Counted from the first letter of the stretch, positions 1 to 8,612 are shown. The stretch is 64,000 bases of DNA from Metabacillus sp. KUDC1714 (GCF_014217835.1 NZ_CP055263.1:2979501-3043500), one strand, 5' to 3'. Translations and numbers: made by a program. The notes: a model not told the origin generated them from the letters alone.

Positions 1-2007
1 CTGCATAATGAAGATAATGAAGCAATATTTAGTAGTGTTATCGTTATTACGGACCGCCGTGTATTAGATAAGCAATTGCAAGATGCCGTGTATCAGCTAG
101 AGCATAAAGCTGGTATGGTTGAACGTATTAATAAAGACTCCAGCCAACTCGCAAATGCGATCACAGGTGAAACACGTATTATTATTACGACGCTTCAAAA
201 GTTCCCTTTCATTATGGAAAAAGTATCGGGTCTTGAGCGTAAGAAATATGCCGTTATTATTGATGAAGCCCATTCTTCACAAGGTGGAAAAGCTTCAACA
301 GCATTAACAAATATTTTATCGGATAAGACATTAGAAGATGCATATGAAGAAGATCGAATTGCAGAAGAAAATATGGATAATCTTGATGAACAGATCGTGG
401 AAACGATTATGAAAAGTGGTAAACAAGATAATGTATCGTTCTTCGCTTTTACTGCGACACCTAAGCCAAAGACACTTGAAAAGTTTGGTACGATTGGTAC
501 AGATGGAAAGCCACATGCGTTTCATGAATATACGATGCGTCAAGCGATTGAAGAAGGTTTTATTCTAGATGTATTAAGTAATTACACAACGTATAAGACG
601 TTTTATAAAATTGCAAAACATGTAGATGATGATCCGCTAGTATCACAAAAGCAGGCAACAAAAAAGCTGGCACAATATGTGTCGTTACATCCACATAATA
701 TCTCGCAGAAAACGGAAATTATCATTGAGCATTACCTCAATTTCACACGTCATAAAATCGGTGGTCGTGCAAAAGCAATGGTTGTAACAGCAAGTCGTTT
801 GCATGCAGTTCGTTATAAGATTGCATTTGACCAGTACATCGACAAGCTGGGTTACGATGATTTAAAAACGATTGTTGCGTTCTCAGGCGTTGTAAAAGAC
901 GGCGACATTCCTTACACAGAGCCTGATATGAATGGTTTTAGTGAAAAGGAACTTCCTGATAAATTCAACTCAGATGAATATAAGGTGTTACTTGTTGCAG
1001 AAAAATACCAAACAGGCTTTGACGAGCCATTGCTTCATACCATGTACGTTGATAAGCCATTAAGTGGGATAAAAGCAGTTCAGACACTATCTCGCTTAAA
1101 CCGTACATGCCCTGGTAAAGATGACACATTCGTACTGGATTTTGTGAATGATCCAGAAGATATTAAAGCGTCTTTCCAGCCTTACTATGAAACAACAGGG
1201 CTTGAGGAAGTAACAGACCCGAATATTCTATATGATTTACAAGCTGAGCTTGCACCGTACCAAGTGTATACAGAGGAAGAAGTACGTGCAGTCAATGAAC
1301 TTGAAATTAAAGGTGGTTTCAACAAATCTGCAAAAGAGCAAACAGAACTCAATGCATGGATTGATAAAGGTGTAGAGCGTTTTAAAGGTGACTTATCTAT
1401 TGAGGAACAAGAAGCATTTAAAGCATCTGTAACGAAATTTACACGTACGTATGCCTTTGTATTACAGATTGCGACGTTTATTGATGTTGAGCTGCATAAA
1501 CAGTACATTTACTTAAATTATCTAGTACGCAAGCTTCCTCGGAACAATAAGGATAAAGACATTTATATGGCAGATGATGTGGCACTGCAATATTATCGCA
1601 ACCAAAAAGTATTTGAAGGTAGTATTGATCTTGAAGTAACAGGTGGTGCAGAATTAAAGCCGACTGCGCATGGCACAAGCGGTGTGCAAGAGGAAGAAAA
1701 AGTTCGATTATCTTCTATACTTGATAAATTGAATGAACGTTTCGGCACAGAGTTCACAGAAACGGACTTCTTATCACGTGACCAAGTAAAAGAAGACATG
1801 CTGAATAGTGAAGACATAAAGCAAAAAGCAAAAAATAACACCAAAGATAACTTCAAATTTGCATTCGAAAAATCATTCATGGACTTCGTTATCGACCGCA
1901 TGGGCAGTAACGAGAAGTTCTTTATGAAGATATTGGAGAATGAAGAGTTCAAGAGCTTAATCATGGAAGATATGATGAATGAGGTTTATGAGGAAGTTAA
2001 TTCTTGA
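1..2007 (+). CDS. hsdR: Type I restriction enzyme R subunit (HsdR), 3' part
   Basis: The reading frame is already open at base 1, so the gene starts upstream of the window. The visible part covers the second half of the helicase motor and the C-terminal region of a type I restriction ATP-dependent translocase. Seen: the DEAH box (VIIDEAHSSQ), motif III (FFAFTATPKP), motif V-like KYQTGFDEP and motif VI (QTLSRLNRTCPGKDD). The N-terminal nuclease domain and Walker A are not in the window. HsdR works with HsdM and HsdS to move along and cut unmodified DNA; those genes are not seen downstream. The frame is intact to its stop, so the visible part is not degraded. Confidence 0.93.
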   Translation: MHNEDNEAIFSSVIVITDRRVLDKQLQDAVYQLEHKAGMVERINKDSSQLANAITGETRIIITTLQKFPFIMEKVSGLERKKYAVIIDEAHSSQGGKASTALTNILSDKTLEDAYEEDRIAEENMDNLDEQIVETIMKSGKQDNVSFFAFTATPKPKTLEKFGTIGTDGKPHAFHEYTMRQAIEEGFILDVLSNYTTYKTFYKIAKHVDDDPLVSQKQATKKLAQYVSLHPHNISQKTEIIIEHYLNFTRHKIGGRAKAMVVTASRLHAVRYKIAFDQYIDKLGYDDLKTIVAFSGVVKDGDIPYTEPDMNGFSEKELPDKFNSDEYKVLLVAEKYQTGFDEPLLHTMYVDKPLSGIKAVQTLSRLNRTCPGKDDTFVLDFVNDPEDIKASFQPYYETTGLEEVTDPNILYDLQAELAPYQVYTEEEVRAVNELEIKGGFNKSAKEQTELNAWIDKGVERFKGDLSIEEQEAFKASVTKFTRTYAFVLQIATFIDVELHKQYIYLNYLVRKLPRNNKDKDIYMADDVALQYYRNQKVFEGSIDLEVTGGAELKPTAHGTSGVQEEEKVRLSSILDKLNERFGTEFTETDFLSRDQVKEDMLNSEDIKQKAKNNTKDNFKFAFEKSFMDFVIDRMGSNEKFFMKILENEEFKSLIMEDMMNEVYEEVNS

Positions 2008-2160
2008 ATATAACAGATTACAAATTTAACAGTAAACTGTAAGGATATCTAAACTACTCTAATAGAGTTTAGATATCTTTTTTATTTCAGGCTTGATTGG
2101 AGTATATAAGCTTAAAGTCAAGCTGTTTGTGGTATAGGGAAGTTAATAAATCAGGAGTAG

Positions 2161-2497
2161 ATTTTTCATGAGGAGTCAAAGGAATTTTGGACACAGCCTT
2201 CGATGTTCTCTTCCAATATCAAAGGCATTAGTAATATCATTAATACGATGCCGAAAGATTACCTTATGCACATCAGTGAACTGTTAGGTATTTATTTAAC
2301 TGCGAAAGGTCGTGTGGACTTCCGTGATTTAGATTTATTGACTGAGGGGAATTTTAGATGTTGCTGAGTTGATTGGAATTTGCTCAGGGTGCTTAGATAA
2401 GCCTGTACAAGAAAGTATGATTGTCATTGGCAACATAACAGTCGGTGGTACGATTGCGAAAGTAGAAGAATTGCAAATATCTTGTAAGTATGTGTAG
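2161..2497 (+). pseudogene. BrxL-like (Lon-related BREX protease) C-terminal relic
   Basis: Two consecutive frames give recognisable pieces. The first reads NTMPKDYLMHISELLG...RVDFRDLD and the second, after a frame change near 2345-2355, reads LDVAELIGICSG followed by MIVIGNITVGGTIAKVEEL, then a stop at 2495-2497. The second piece resembles the Lon S16-type C-terminal part of BrxL from BREX phage-defence systems. No start codon, AAA domain or full protease domain is present. It lies next to hsdR, as expected for a decayed defence island. Family assignment is from memory of BrxL motifs and is the uncertain part; the frameshifted state is seen directly. Confidence 0.55.
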
Positions 2498-2674
2498 AGT
2501 CTGGGTTAAGAAGGTTCAGATTCGGTAATGGATTTGCAACCTGTTACGCCGTTTATTGTTTAATTTGCAACCAGTATTTTATGCTGATGGGTATTTAAGG
2601 CATTGGGGGTTTTCTAAGTTAAATGAAATTTTGAAAAATCTTTTGAATTAATATTTTATCTCCTGTCAGCAAAC

Positions 2675-2702
2675 TGGTCATGTGGACACCTGACCACATG
2701 TG
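2675..2702. repeat. Overlapping inverted repeats upstream of the ParA cassette
   Basis: TGGTCA at 2675-2680 is complementary to TGACCA at 2691-2696. The overlapping pair CATGTGG and CCACATG forms a second alternative stem, and CACATGTG is itself palindromic. The site sits in a gene-free stretch between the BrxL relic and the ParA-led operon. It could be a protein-binding site or a relic; no T-run follows, so it is not a clear terminator. Confidence 0.4.
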
Positions 2703-3021
2703 ATACACCCTTTTTAACAATTTTATCTTTCCCTTTGTCTAGGTACGAGGCACTCCTGTTTAATAAAAATGGCAACCTAACTAGCAAATTACTGGATATA
2801 CCCAAAAGTTTAAGAATAATTGCATCAAATCAGTATTGTGTGGAAAGTTTTGGCCCAGAGTGTTTACATGATTGTTTTGGATTAATACTTACTCAAAGTA
2901 GTCAATATGGGAACATTGATGGTATTTAAGAGACTTAATTATTAGTGGATTAAAAACAGAGATGTAGTTCTTACAGAATTATTAATTAAATACTATATTT
3001 TTTTGTGAATTTATATTTTTT

Positions 3022-3048
3022 AGAATATTTATTCTCAAATGGTATAAT
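3022..3048 (+). promoter_or_regulatory. Extended -10 promoter with palindrome, ParA cassette
   Basis: TGGTATAAT (3040-3048) is an extended -10 element about 75 bases before the ParA start. A perfect 14-base palindrome, AGAATATTTATTCT (3022-3035), lies where the spacer and -35 region would be. This arrangement suggests that a repressor controls the cassette; no regulator gene is adjacent. The -35 hexamer itself is weak. Confidence 0.45.
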
Positions 3049-3123
3049 TATAATGTGATGATTTTAATCTAACTTAAATGTATTACAATATTTGGTTAAC
3101 AATTTTTAATAAGGAGATTGAAA

Positions 3124-4014
3124 ATGAGTATTCCAGTTGATGAGAAAAATGGGAAAGTTATATCCTTTATTAATATGAAAGGCGGGGTAGGAAAAACTAC
3201 TTTATGTTTAGGATTAGGAGAATTTTTAGCAAATTATAGAGGGAAAAAAGTCCTTTTTATTGATCTGGATCCACAATTTAATACTACACAATCTTTAATG
3301 GATTTAACAGATAATGAAGATAATTATATGGATGATTATCGTCATAGAATAACAGTAAGAAAAATATTTGAAGATACTAAAACAATATCTGAGAGACCAC
3401 GAATTCCAGAAAAAGAAGATGTTATTTTAAAGTTTGAGAATGAACAAAATATAGATTTAATATGTGGAACAATTGATATCATTAAAGATGATACTTCAAA
3501 CAAATCACTATTCAAAAGGCTTAATAAATTTATTGCAGAACATAATCTTAAAGATTTATATGATTTTATTTTTATAGATTGTCCTCCAACAATTTCATTT
3601 TATACTGATGCAGCTTTATTTGCGTCTGATTATTATCTTGTTCCAGCGAAAGTTGATAGATATTCAATTCTAGGAGTGAAAATGTTAAAGACTGTAATCG
3701 AGAATTTAATGTATGATGAAGATATACATATAAAACCTCTAGGTATCATATATACCATGAGAAAAGATGAAGAAACTAAGAAGACAGCAGAAATCAGAAA
3801 CCGATTTGAATCAGATTCAGATGTATCAGAACTAGGCATATTTGAAAATTCAACATCCATTGTAAATGACTTAATGGTGGGATATCAAGGAAATATCTCT
3901 TCAAAATATCTAAAATCTCGTGAAGATATTGAAAAAGTTTCGGATGAATTCTTGTCGAATTTAACAGAAGAAAAGATCTCTGAGGATGATTCAAGTGAAC
4001 AAATTATTAAGTGA
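3124..4014 (+). CDS. ParA/MinD-family ATPase (AAA_31 type)
   Basis: A 296-residue ParA-type P-loop ATPase. Seen: the deviant Walker A KGGVGKTT near residue 19, Walker A' FIDLDPQ near residue 48 and Walker B FIDCPP near residue 140. I chose the ATG at 3124 because AAGGAG at 3111-3116 is 7 bases away; the in-frame TTG at 3118 is too close. It is the first gene of a tight three-gene operon, overlapping the next gene. No ParB, parS or replication gene is present, so plasmid partition is not supported by context. The neighbouring restriction and BREX-like relics suggest a defence or mobile-element role, which is inference. Base composition is very A+T-rich compared with hsdR. Confidence 0.85.
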   Translation: MSIPVDEKNGKVISFINMKGGVGKTTLCLGLGEFLANYRGKKVLFIDLDPQFNTTQSLMDLTDNEDNYMDDYRHRITVRKIFEDTKTISERPRIPEKEDVILKFENEQNIDLICGTIDIIKDDTSNKSLFKRLNKFIAEHNLKDLYDFIFIDCPPTISFYTDAALFASDYYLVPAKVDRYSILGVKMLKTVIENLMYDEDIHIKPLGIIYTMRKDEETKKTAEIRNRFESDSDVSELGIFENSTSIVNDLMVGYQGNISSKYLKSREDIEKVSDEFLSNLTEEKISEDDSSEQIIK

Positions 4015-4363
4015 ATTTAACGACCATGTAAAACAATCAAACAAAAATTATACAATAGGTACGATAACTCTATTGATATATTCAACAGAAATATTTAAAA
4101 ATAATAAAGATATTATTCCATTTCTAGATGCAGTTTTTAATGTCTCTTATTTACCATATGTAATAAAAAGCAGAACATTGATATGTGCTAAATTAGCAAG
4201 AGAGCTATATAACAAAGAAGAAAATGAAATTAGAATTATAAATAAAAATTTACTTAATTACTTCGAGCTAAATAGTCAAAATGAAACAACAAATAATGTT
4301 AATAAAAAGAAACAAAAAAAGAATGCAAATGAAAAATTAGATTCTTGGCTGAAAGGTTTATAA
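3995..4363 (+). CDS. Hypothetical protein, middle gene of ParA cassette
   Basis: Encodes about 122 residues with no family that I recognise. GAGG at 3982-3985 is 9 bases before the GTG at 3995; the alternative ATG at 3986 lies directly against that site. Either way the gene overlaps the end of the ParA gene by 20-29 bases, so translation is probably coupled. The N-terminal two thirds looks alpha-helical. A lysine/asparagine-rich linker follows, and the protein ends in a short amphipathic motif, LDSWLKGL, which looks like a docking tail. A partner or adaptor of the ATPase is a guess from position. Confidence 0.7.
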   Translation: MNKLLSEFNDHVKQSNKNYTIGTITLLIYSTEIFKNNKDIIPFLDAVFNVSYLPYVIKSRTLICAKLARELYNKEENEIRIINKNLLNYFELNSQNETTNNVNKKKQKKNANEKLDSWLKGL

Positions 4364-4364
4364 T

Positions 4365-5015
4365 ATGGATTCTATATATATCGATGTAGAGAAATTTTTA
4401 ACATTAATTAATGCTAAAGAAAGAGGTTGGGATGAAGAAATTCTCAAAAATATAGCTTGTAGTACAATGTTTTTTAAGTATATTGAAGATAGTACATCCG
4501 ACACTCATTATATAAAATCCCTGGTACAGGATGCATTATCTGTAATAGATTCTTTATGTCAAAAATCCCAAAGGTATTATTATTTTATATTACGATCTTA
4601 TATAGAGAATTTTTTAAGGGTTTTACTTAAGCTTAAAGATGATGATGCGATGGGAGTCATGAAACTTTTTAAAAATACTAAACGTTTATTAGAGCAATTT
4701 GAAGGTGCGTCTCTAATTTTTGACCAGATGGAACAACAGTATGATGAATGTAGTTTATTCGTTCATAGTAATATTAAAGCAGATGATGAAATAAGTGAAT
4801 TTTTAAAAAATATACTTACAAGAAATGATTTTGACGAACCATTTAAAGTAAATAATTCATTATTGAAATTTAACTCTTTATTAAATAGTTCTGTTAAACT
4901 TTTTTTAATTAGCCATACGCAAACTGTAGATAGTTGTTTCTATAGAAAAAAAGAAATCTTAAAAAAAATACTATCCGAAGAAAATTATCAAATATTTAGT
5001 GATTCATTAGTTTAA
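4365..5015 (+). CDS. Hypothetical helical protein, last gene of ParA cassette
   Basis: Encodes 216 residues with no assigned family. The start ATG is one base past the preceding stop, with AAAGG about 8 bases upstream. The sequence is mostly helical. A segment around residues 75-145 has an RSYIENFLRVLL helix and a later CSLFVHSN motif. This helix-plus-R/N-x-x-x-x-H pattern recalls HEPN-like or abortive-infection proteins, but the R-x4-6-H nuclease signature is not clear, so I do not assign that fold. A perfect-stem terminator follows at once, marking it as the end of the operon. Confidence 0.75.
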   Translation: MDSIYIDVEKFLTLINAKERGWDEEILKNIACSTMFFKYIEDSTSDTHYIKSLVQDALSVIDSLCQKSQRYYYFILRSYIENFLRVLLKLKDDDAMGVMKLFKNTKRLLEQFEGASLIFDQMEQQYDECSLFVHSNIKADDEISEFLKNILTRNDFDEPFKVNNSLLKFNSLLNSSVKLFLISHTQTVDSCFYRKKEILKKILSEENYQIFSDSLV

Positions 5016-5027
5016 TATAAACTATTA

Positions 5028-5065
5028 GTAAAAACCTTTCTATTTAAAAATAGAAAGGTTTTTAC
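5028..5065 (+). terminator. Intrinsic terminator of the ParA cassette
   Basis: A perfect 16-base stem (5028-5043 with 5050-5065) closes a 6-base TTAAAA loop. The right arm ends in a T-rich tract. It starts 12 bases after the last stop codon of the cassette. The symmetric A-rich left arm means that it could also stop transcription coming from the right. Confidence 0.85.
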
Positions 5066-5186
5066 TTACTACAATATGATTCATCCATATCCTAGTCGAA
5101 ACGATCTTTCCAAATTACTTTTGAATACCATTCGCCATCGCCATTTAGTGAAGAAGGCTATAATGTGCTATAAATCTTCAAATAAA

Positions 5187-5339
5187 TCATCCTATTTCTT
5201 TTTTTAACTTTTGGGTTTCCTCTGAGGCAATCGTTATCGTTTCACCATCAAATAAAAGTACAACCCCAACTTTTGCTCCTTTAGAAAGCTTATTCTTTGG
5301 AATATCTATCATTTCATGATCAAATTCAAAAGTAGGCAG
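5187..5339 (-). pseudogene. Short open remnant, C-terminal piece of an unknown protein
   Basis: On the minus strand about 50 codons read as protein-like sequence (PTFEFDHEMIDIPKNKLSKG, then a GVVLLFDGETITIA segment) ending in a TGA at 5187-5189. An in-frame TAG precedes it and no start codon or ribosome site is present. I do not recognise the family. It appears to be the tail of a gene cut off during decay of this region. Confidence 0.3.
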
Positions 5340-5443
5340 ATTCTATTGCTGAATTTAGTAAATGGTAATGGGGTAGGTCGTTATCGTGATACAGCTCACC
5401 GGATTGTAGATGACTTAATAGTTAAAATTAGTGTGCTGAAAAA

Positions 5444-5641
5444 ATGATTAAGTCCTATGACGTATCAGTGAATTTACAAGGAGTGCAACTTGTTTACCAT
5501 GAAGGTGAAATATGCAAATCTGGAATGATTGTGGATTCTTCATCTCAAAATAATAGTTTTATGATATGTTGGATGGACAAGCAGATTGAGGAAGTAAGAT
5601 TAACAAAGCTATTATACTCCAGTCAGTTTCAATTTTGTTGA
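5444..5641 (+). CDS. Small hypothetical protein
   Basis: A 65-codon frame whose ATG overlaps the stop (ATGA) of an upstream open remnant reading LLNLVNGNGVGRYRD. The remnant has no start, so this may be the last gene of a lost operon. No ribosome site is clear and the family is not recognised. It may be a relic and not an expressed gene. Confidence 0.3.
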   Translation: MIKSYDVSVNLQGVQLVYHEGEICKSGMIVDSSSQNNSFMICWMDKQIEEVRLTKLLYSSQFQFC

Positions 5642-6475
5642 TTAGCCGAATAATAGCTACTTAACTGAAAATGGTTTAATTAGTCCAAGAAGTTGATATG
5701 GCGGGATCAAATATAGAACCTGATTGTTAATCAAGTTAACCGTTATCAGTTGACACAAGTCTAGATTTGGAGTGAGAGGAATAAAATTGGCTCACTGCCG
5801 CCGATTCGAAGCACTTTGTTGGCTTGGCTTTTAAGTGAAAAAATACCCCTAGAGGGCCTAAGTTGATATAATCAAAAATTTCAGTGTGAATATAAAAGTG
5901 ACTGAAAATACTAGGATTTATAGACACTATCGGTAACAAGAGATGACGGTGAATAATATATTAGTAGACTTTGACAGGGTTAGGGGCGGCTGTCTAATCA
6001 CTCACAGCTAACATATAAACAAGGTCCAAATATATATGTATCAAGTGTTTGAGCTTATTCCATTTGAAAAGTCTCACTATATGTAAAGGATAAAGTGGGT
6101 AGTGTGATTTTTAGGTTCCATTAATAAGGTAAATCTTCTTGTGCGCTTGTCTCCAATAAAAGTAAGCATTTTTTATGACAACTACAAGATCATTCTTCGG
6201 TATCACTGATGTAGTTTCTAGCCAGTAAACCAAAGGGCTATTTATCGTATTAGACTTTTTATTTAAGGGGAACACTGCTACATCTGCTATTTTTATTTTA
6301 CCTACAGTCAACACTCCACACACCATAACTAAGTGTTTGGTCACGCATCTGGTCACACACTCGAAATAATTTGCGGATAAAAGAGGATACAAGCGGAAAG
6401 TGTGATTCCGCTAGTATCCTTGCTATGACTCATTTAGGAATTTAGAGATAACGGCAGGACATTTACTGATAGGAA
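5642..6475. other. Gene-poor decayed stretch
   Basis: No convincing gene is seen in this 0.8 kb. Minus-strand frames at 5736-5939 and 6111-6392 are open but have no ribosome site and no recognisable motif. The second has a protein-like composition and could be a degraded gene. Confidence 0.4.
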
Positions 6476-6520
6476 TTGACAGGGTAGGGGTCGGGGGTTC
6501 GAATCCCTCTCGGATCATCA
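6476..6520 (+). repeat. tRNA-3'-end-like repeat, left copy (possible att scar)
   Basis: This 45-base segment contains a T-arm-like structure: GGGGG, loop TTCGAAT, CCCTC. An acceptor-like tail TCGGATC and A follow. No matching 5' half (expected GATCCGA) or anticodon arm is seen upstream, so it is not a whole tRNA gene. A 46-base near-copy lies in the same orientation at 59803-59848, with three substitutions and one inserted base. Integrases of phages and ICEs often recombine at tRNA 3' ends, which would leave such scars. Confidence 0.6.
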
Positions 6521-6607
6521 AATTTGGAAGCTTCAACCCCTTGGTGGATAAGGGATTGGAGCTTATTTTCTTTTTCACTACCATTTTTCGAAAAGCCCTC
6601 GAATGAG

Positions 6608-6775
6608 AAAATTGCACATGTTTGTGATGCATTAACATCCAAAAGACCCTACAGAGATGCAATGTCACATGAAGCTGCACTTAAAATAATGGTATCTGGT
6701 GTGGGTAGTCAATTTGAGCCGCATGTAATGGAACACTTTTGGGAAATTGTTAAATTTAACTATAAAAATATTTAA
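6608..6775 (+). pseudogene. HD-GYP phosphodiesterase, C-terminal fragment
   Basis: The frame from about 6608 reads KIAHVCDALTSKRPYRDAMS followed by HEAALKIM, which is the conserved C-terminal part of HD-GYP cyclic-di-GMP phosphodiesterase domains. The catalytic HD and GYP motifs are missing because the fragment begins next to the tRNA-like repeat. It ends at a TAA at 6773-6775. The join suggests truncation by recombination at or near the repeat. Confidence 0.7.
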
Positions 6776-7042
6776 AGATGAAGATGAAGTATATGACAAC
6801 TAGCTATGCTTTCTTTTTTATTAAAGGGAGGGAGAAATTGTTACTTAATCATCTCGTAAGCAATTTAAAAGGAATTTACCTTCTCATCAACTATATTCCT
6901 TCAATAATGGTTTATACAATCGGACTATTAATTAGAAAAGCAAGCGTCTTTTACTGTTGAATTGACAAAAATTGCAAAAATAGTGATATAAAGAATAACA
7001 AATTAAGAAAGTACCCAGATTTTATGAGCACTTTACTAATCC

Positions 7043-7612
7043 TTATTCAGCTGAAAAATTAGGTTTATATAATTTATGAAATATCCAAGTTATACATTTT
7101 GATATTAATAGGACAAATATGTAACCGATAAATAAATGAAAGTAATTTATACTACCGTACATTCTAAAAAGACCAATATTTACTAATATCGGCTTTAAAA
7201 TAAATGCAAATATAGCAGCCATTATTATAGCGTATATGTAATAATTTTTCTGATGGTTTAATGTCAATTGAAAGATAAGCATGAAAGCCACTGGAACTAA
7301 GGCGGTATCTAATGAAATGCTTGGCAAAGCAGGGATTACTTGATAAGGGTAATGCCAATAACCTCTATTTATGCCGTAAAGATCGATAAATGTAAAAAAA
7401 ACATGAACGTTATACCCAAAAAAACCTATTAGAAATATTTTGCTCCGATCAATTTTGAAGTAAAGAATTATCAAGGGGACTAAAAGAATAGCAATCAGAA
7501 TCCAAAATTGCCACGTAAGAGGGTTAGAGTAGTCTACCCAATAATTAATTAATGAATCTGTATTCTCTTTTCTACCATAAAGAATATTGTCAAATTCATG
7601 TAAACGATCCAA
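7043..7612 (-). CDS. CBO0543-family membrane protein
   Basis: Encodes 189 residues. The start is the TTG at 7612, because AAGGAGG lies 8 bases upstream of it; the longer open frame to 7750 lacks a ribosome site. Four or five hydrophobic segments fill the protein. The motifs YPYQVIPALPSISLDTALVPV and a C-terminal IGYIFVLLISKCI segment fit CBO0543-type membrane proteins, which are common in Bacillaceae and of unknown function. A frameshifted relative lies at 38258-38679. It stands alone among gene fragments. Confidence 0.75.
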   Translation of the reverse strand: MDRLHEFDNILYGRKENTDSLINYWVDYSNPLTWQFWILIAILLVPLIILYFKIDRSKIFLIGFFGYNVHVFFTFIDLYGINRGYWHYPYQVIPALPSISLDTALVPVAFMLIFQLTLNHQKNYYIYAIIMAAIFAFILKPILVNIGLFRMYGSINYFHLFIGYIFVLLISKCITWIFHKLYKPNFSAE

Positions 7613-7916
7613 TAATGGTTCCTCCTTATTTTTATTAATTATACATTTAGTATAACCCCAAAAAATTTTCCTTATTATTACTTCGAGCGAATTTGCATTG
7701 CTACGGAGTTCACAAAAAAAGTAGAGGGTGGATAAAAAGACCAGTATCAAATTGAAACGGGTGAAGGTCTGGAGAAGTAACGTTTGTGTAATCCTATTTT
7801 GTATTTATTCTGAAAAACCATCTTTGAAAGATACGCGAAAGAAAATAACTCATATACATTGTTATAAAACTCCAATACCATGACCATTTATTATACCTAA
7901 TTAAGTTAATTCCTTT

Positions 7917-8045
7917 AGCACAGGAGAAGTTGCTGCTTCAACTGAGGAACAACTTGCTTCAATGGAAGAAATTAGCTCTTTTGCAAAAGGTCTATCATCC
8001 ATGGCTGATGAGTTGAATGGGCTCGTTAATCGCTTCAAACTATAA
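7917..8045 (+). pseudogene. Methyl-accepting chemotaxis protein, C-terminal fragment
   Basis: Reads STGEVAASTEEQLASMEEIS, then SSMADELNGLVNRFKL and a stop at 8043-8045. This is the typical C-terminal tail of the signalling domain of a chemotaxis receptor. No upstream sensor, HAMP or methylation region is present and no start codon precedes it, so it is a truncated relic. Confidence 0.8.
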
Positions 8046-8051
8046 TGATAA

Positions 8052-8089
8052 TAGAGGAACTGTTTTCTTTAATAAAAATAGTTCCTCTA
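8052..8089. terminator. Hairpin between converging units
   Basis: TAGAGGAACT (8052-8061) pairs perfectly with AGTTCCTCTA (8080-8089) around an 18-base A/T-rich loop. It lies just beyond the stop of the minus-strand coat cluster and just after the chemotaxis relic, so it can serve the minus-strand operon ending at 8095. Confidence 0.65.
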
Positions 8090-8094
8090 CTAGG

Positions 8095-8394
8095 TTATAG
8101 GGTCGGTAAATTCATTGCTGTATTAATATTTTGTAAATTAAGTTGAATTTGTTCCTTGGTATCATAAGCATGATACCATCCTTTTGAGACCATATAGTTC
8201 GATATTTTTTCATGCATGTCGAGGGCTTCCTCTAGGTGGCGAGTAAGAGTGTGTTTAATCTCAGGCGTACCTGCTTCAGTAACTGCCATTGCATAGTTTC
8301 TAACACCGCTTTTTGCTGAAATCAATAAGTCAGTGGCTATGACTTGATCAGACATTGCATTCATGCCAGTAAAATTTTCTACGATTGAGTTCAT
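8095..8394 (-). CDS. yraD: CotF-family spore coat protein, YraD-like
   Basis: A 99-residue protein with the CotF-like helical domain (TDLLISAKSGVRNYAMAVTE). A HEKISNYMVSKGWYHAYD segment follows; it is typical of the family and is shared with the 122-residue paralogue in this cluster. Its length equals B. subtilis YraD as I recall it. It is the last gene of a five-gene minus-strand operon with short gaps, followed by a hairpin. Expected to be a structural or forespore-associated coat component; its exact role is not established. Confidence 0.85.
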   Translation of the reverse strand: MNSIVENFTGMNAMSDQVIATDLLISAKSGVRNYAMAVTEAGTPEIKHTLTRHLEEALDMHEKISNYMVSKGWYHAYDTKEQIQLNLQNINTAMNLPTL

Positions 8395-8396
8395 GT

Positions 8397-8612
8397 TTAT
8401 TCATCTCCTAAATAATGCATTCCTTGTGCTTTAGATAAAATAGAAGAATATTCATCTAACTGACGACTTGATATCGTAATGTCTTGCTGCATGATGTCTT
8501 TTAACTCTTGATCGGATACAAGAGCTCTCATCGTTTTGGACTTTGTTAAACAGGTTGTTTTAAATGAGGCTATTTCCTGAACCTCAAGCACTTCATGTAA
8601 AGCATAATCCAT
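8397..8612 (-). CDS. yraE: Small coat-F-like protein, YraE-like
   Basis: A 71-residue helical protein (DYALHEVLEVQEIASFKTTC). It is clearly paralogous to the 81-residue product at the head of the operon, which shares the HE-L--EV--FKT-C pattern. Its stop is two bases before the start of the next gene, so translation is probably coupled. Position and size match YraE of the B. subtilis yraG-yraD cluster. Probably a partner subunit of the CotF-type protein encoded next to it. Confidence 0.82.
   Translation of the reverse strand: MDYALHEVLEVQEIASFKTTCLTKSKTMRALVSDQELKDIMQQDITISSRQLDEYSSILSKAQGMHYLGDE

Noticed and set aside
2735..2929. 64-codon plus-strand frame between the BrxL relic and the ParA cassette
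   Set aside because: It starts at a TTG without a ribosome site, and no family or motif is recognisable.
3124..4014. Reading the ParA gene as plasmid partition or an integrated plasmid
   Set aside because: No ParB-like protein, parS repeats, replication gene or iterons are visible nearby.
6111..6392. 93-codon minus-strand frame
   Set aside because: The composition is protein-like, but there is no ribosome site, recognisable motif or supporting neighbour; treated as possible decay.
6476..6520. A functional tRNA gene
   Set aside because: Only T-arm and acceptor-like 3' sequence is present; no 5' acceptor strand, D-arm or anticodon arm can be folded upstream.
6423..6680. 85-codon minus-strand frame containing GFEPPTPTL
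   Set aside because: This string is a well-known translation artefact of the antisense of a tRNA T-arm region, so the frame is a shadow of the tRNA-like repeat.
6778..6960. 60-codon frame after the HD-GYP fragment
   Set aside because: No ribosome site or family; hydrophobic composition could arise by chance in A/T-rich DNA.
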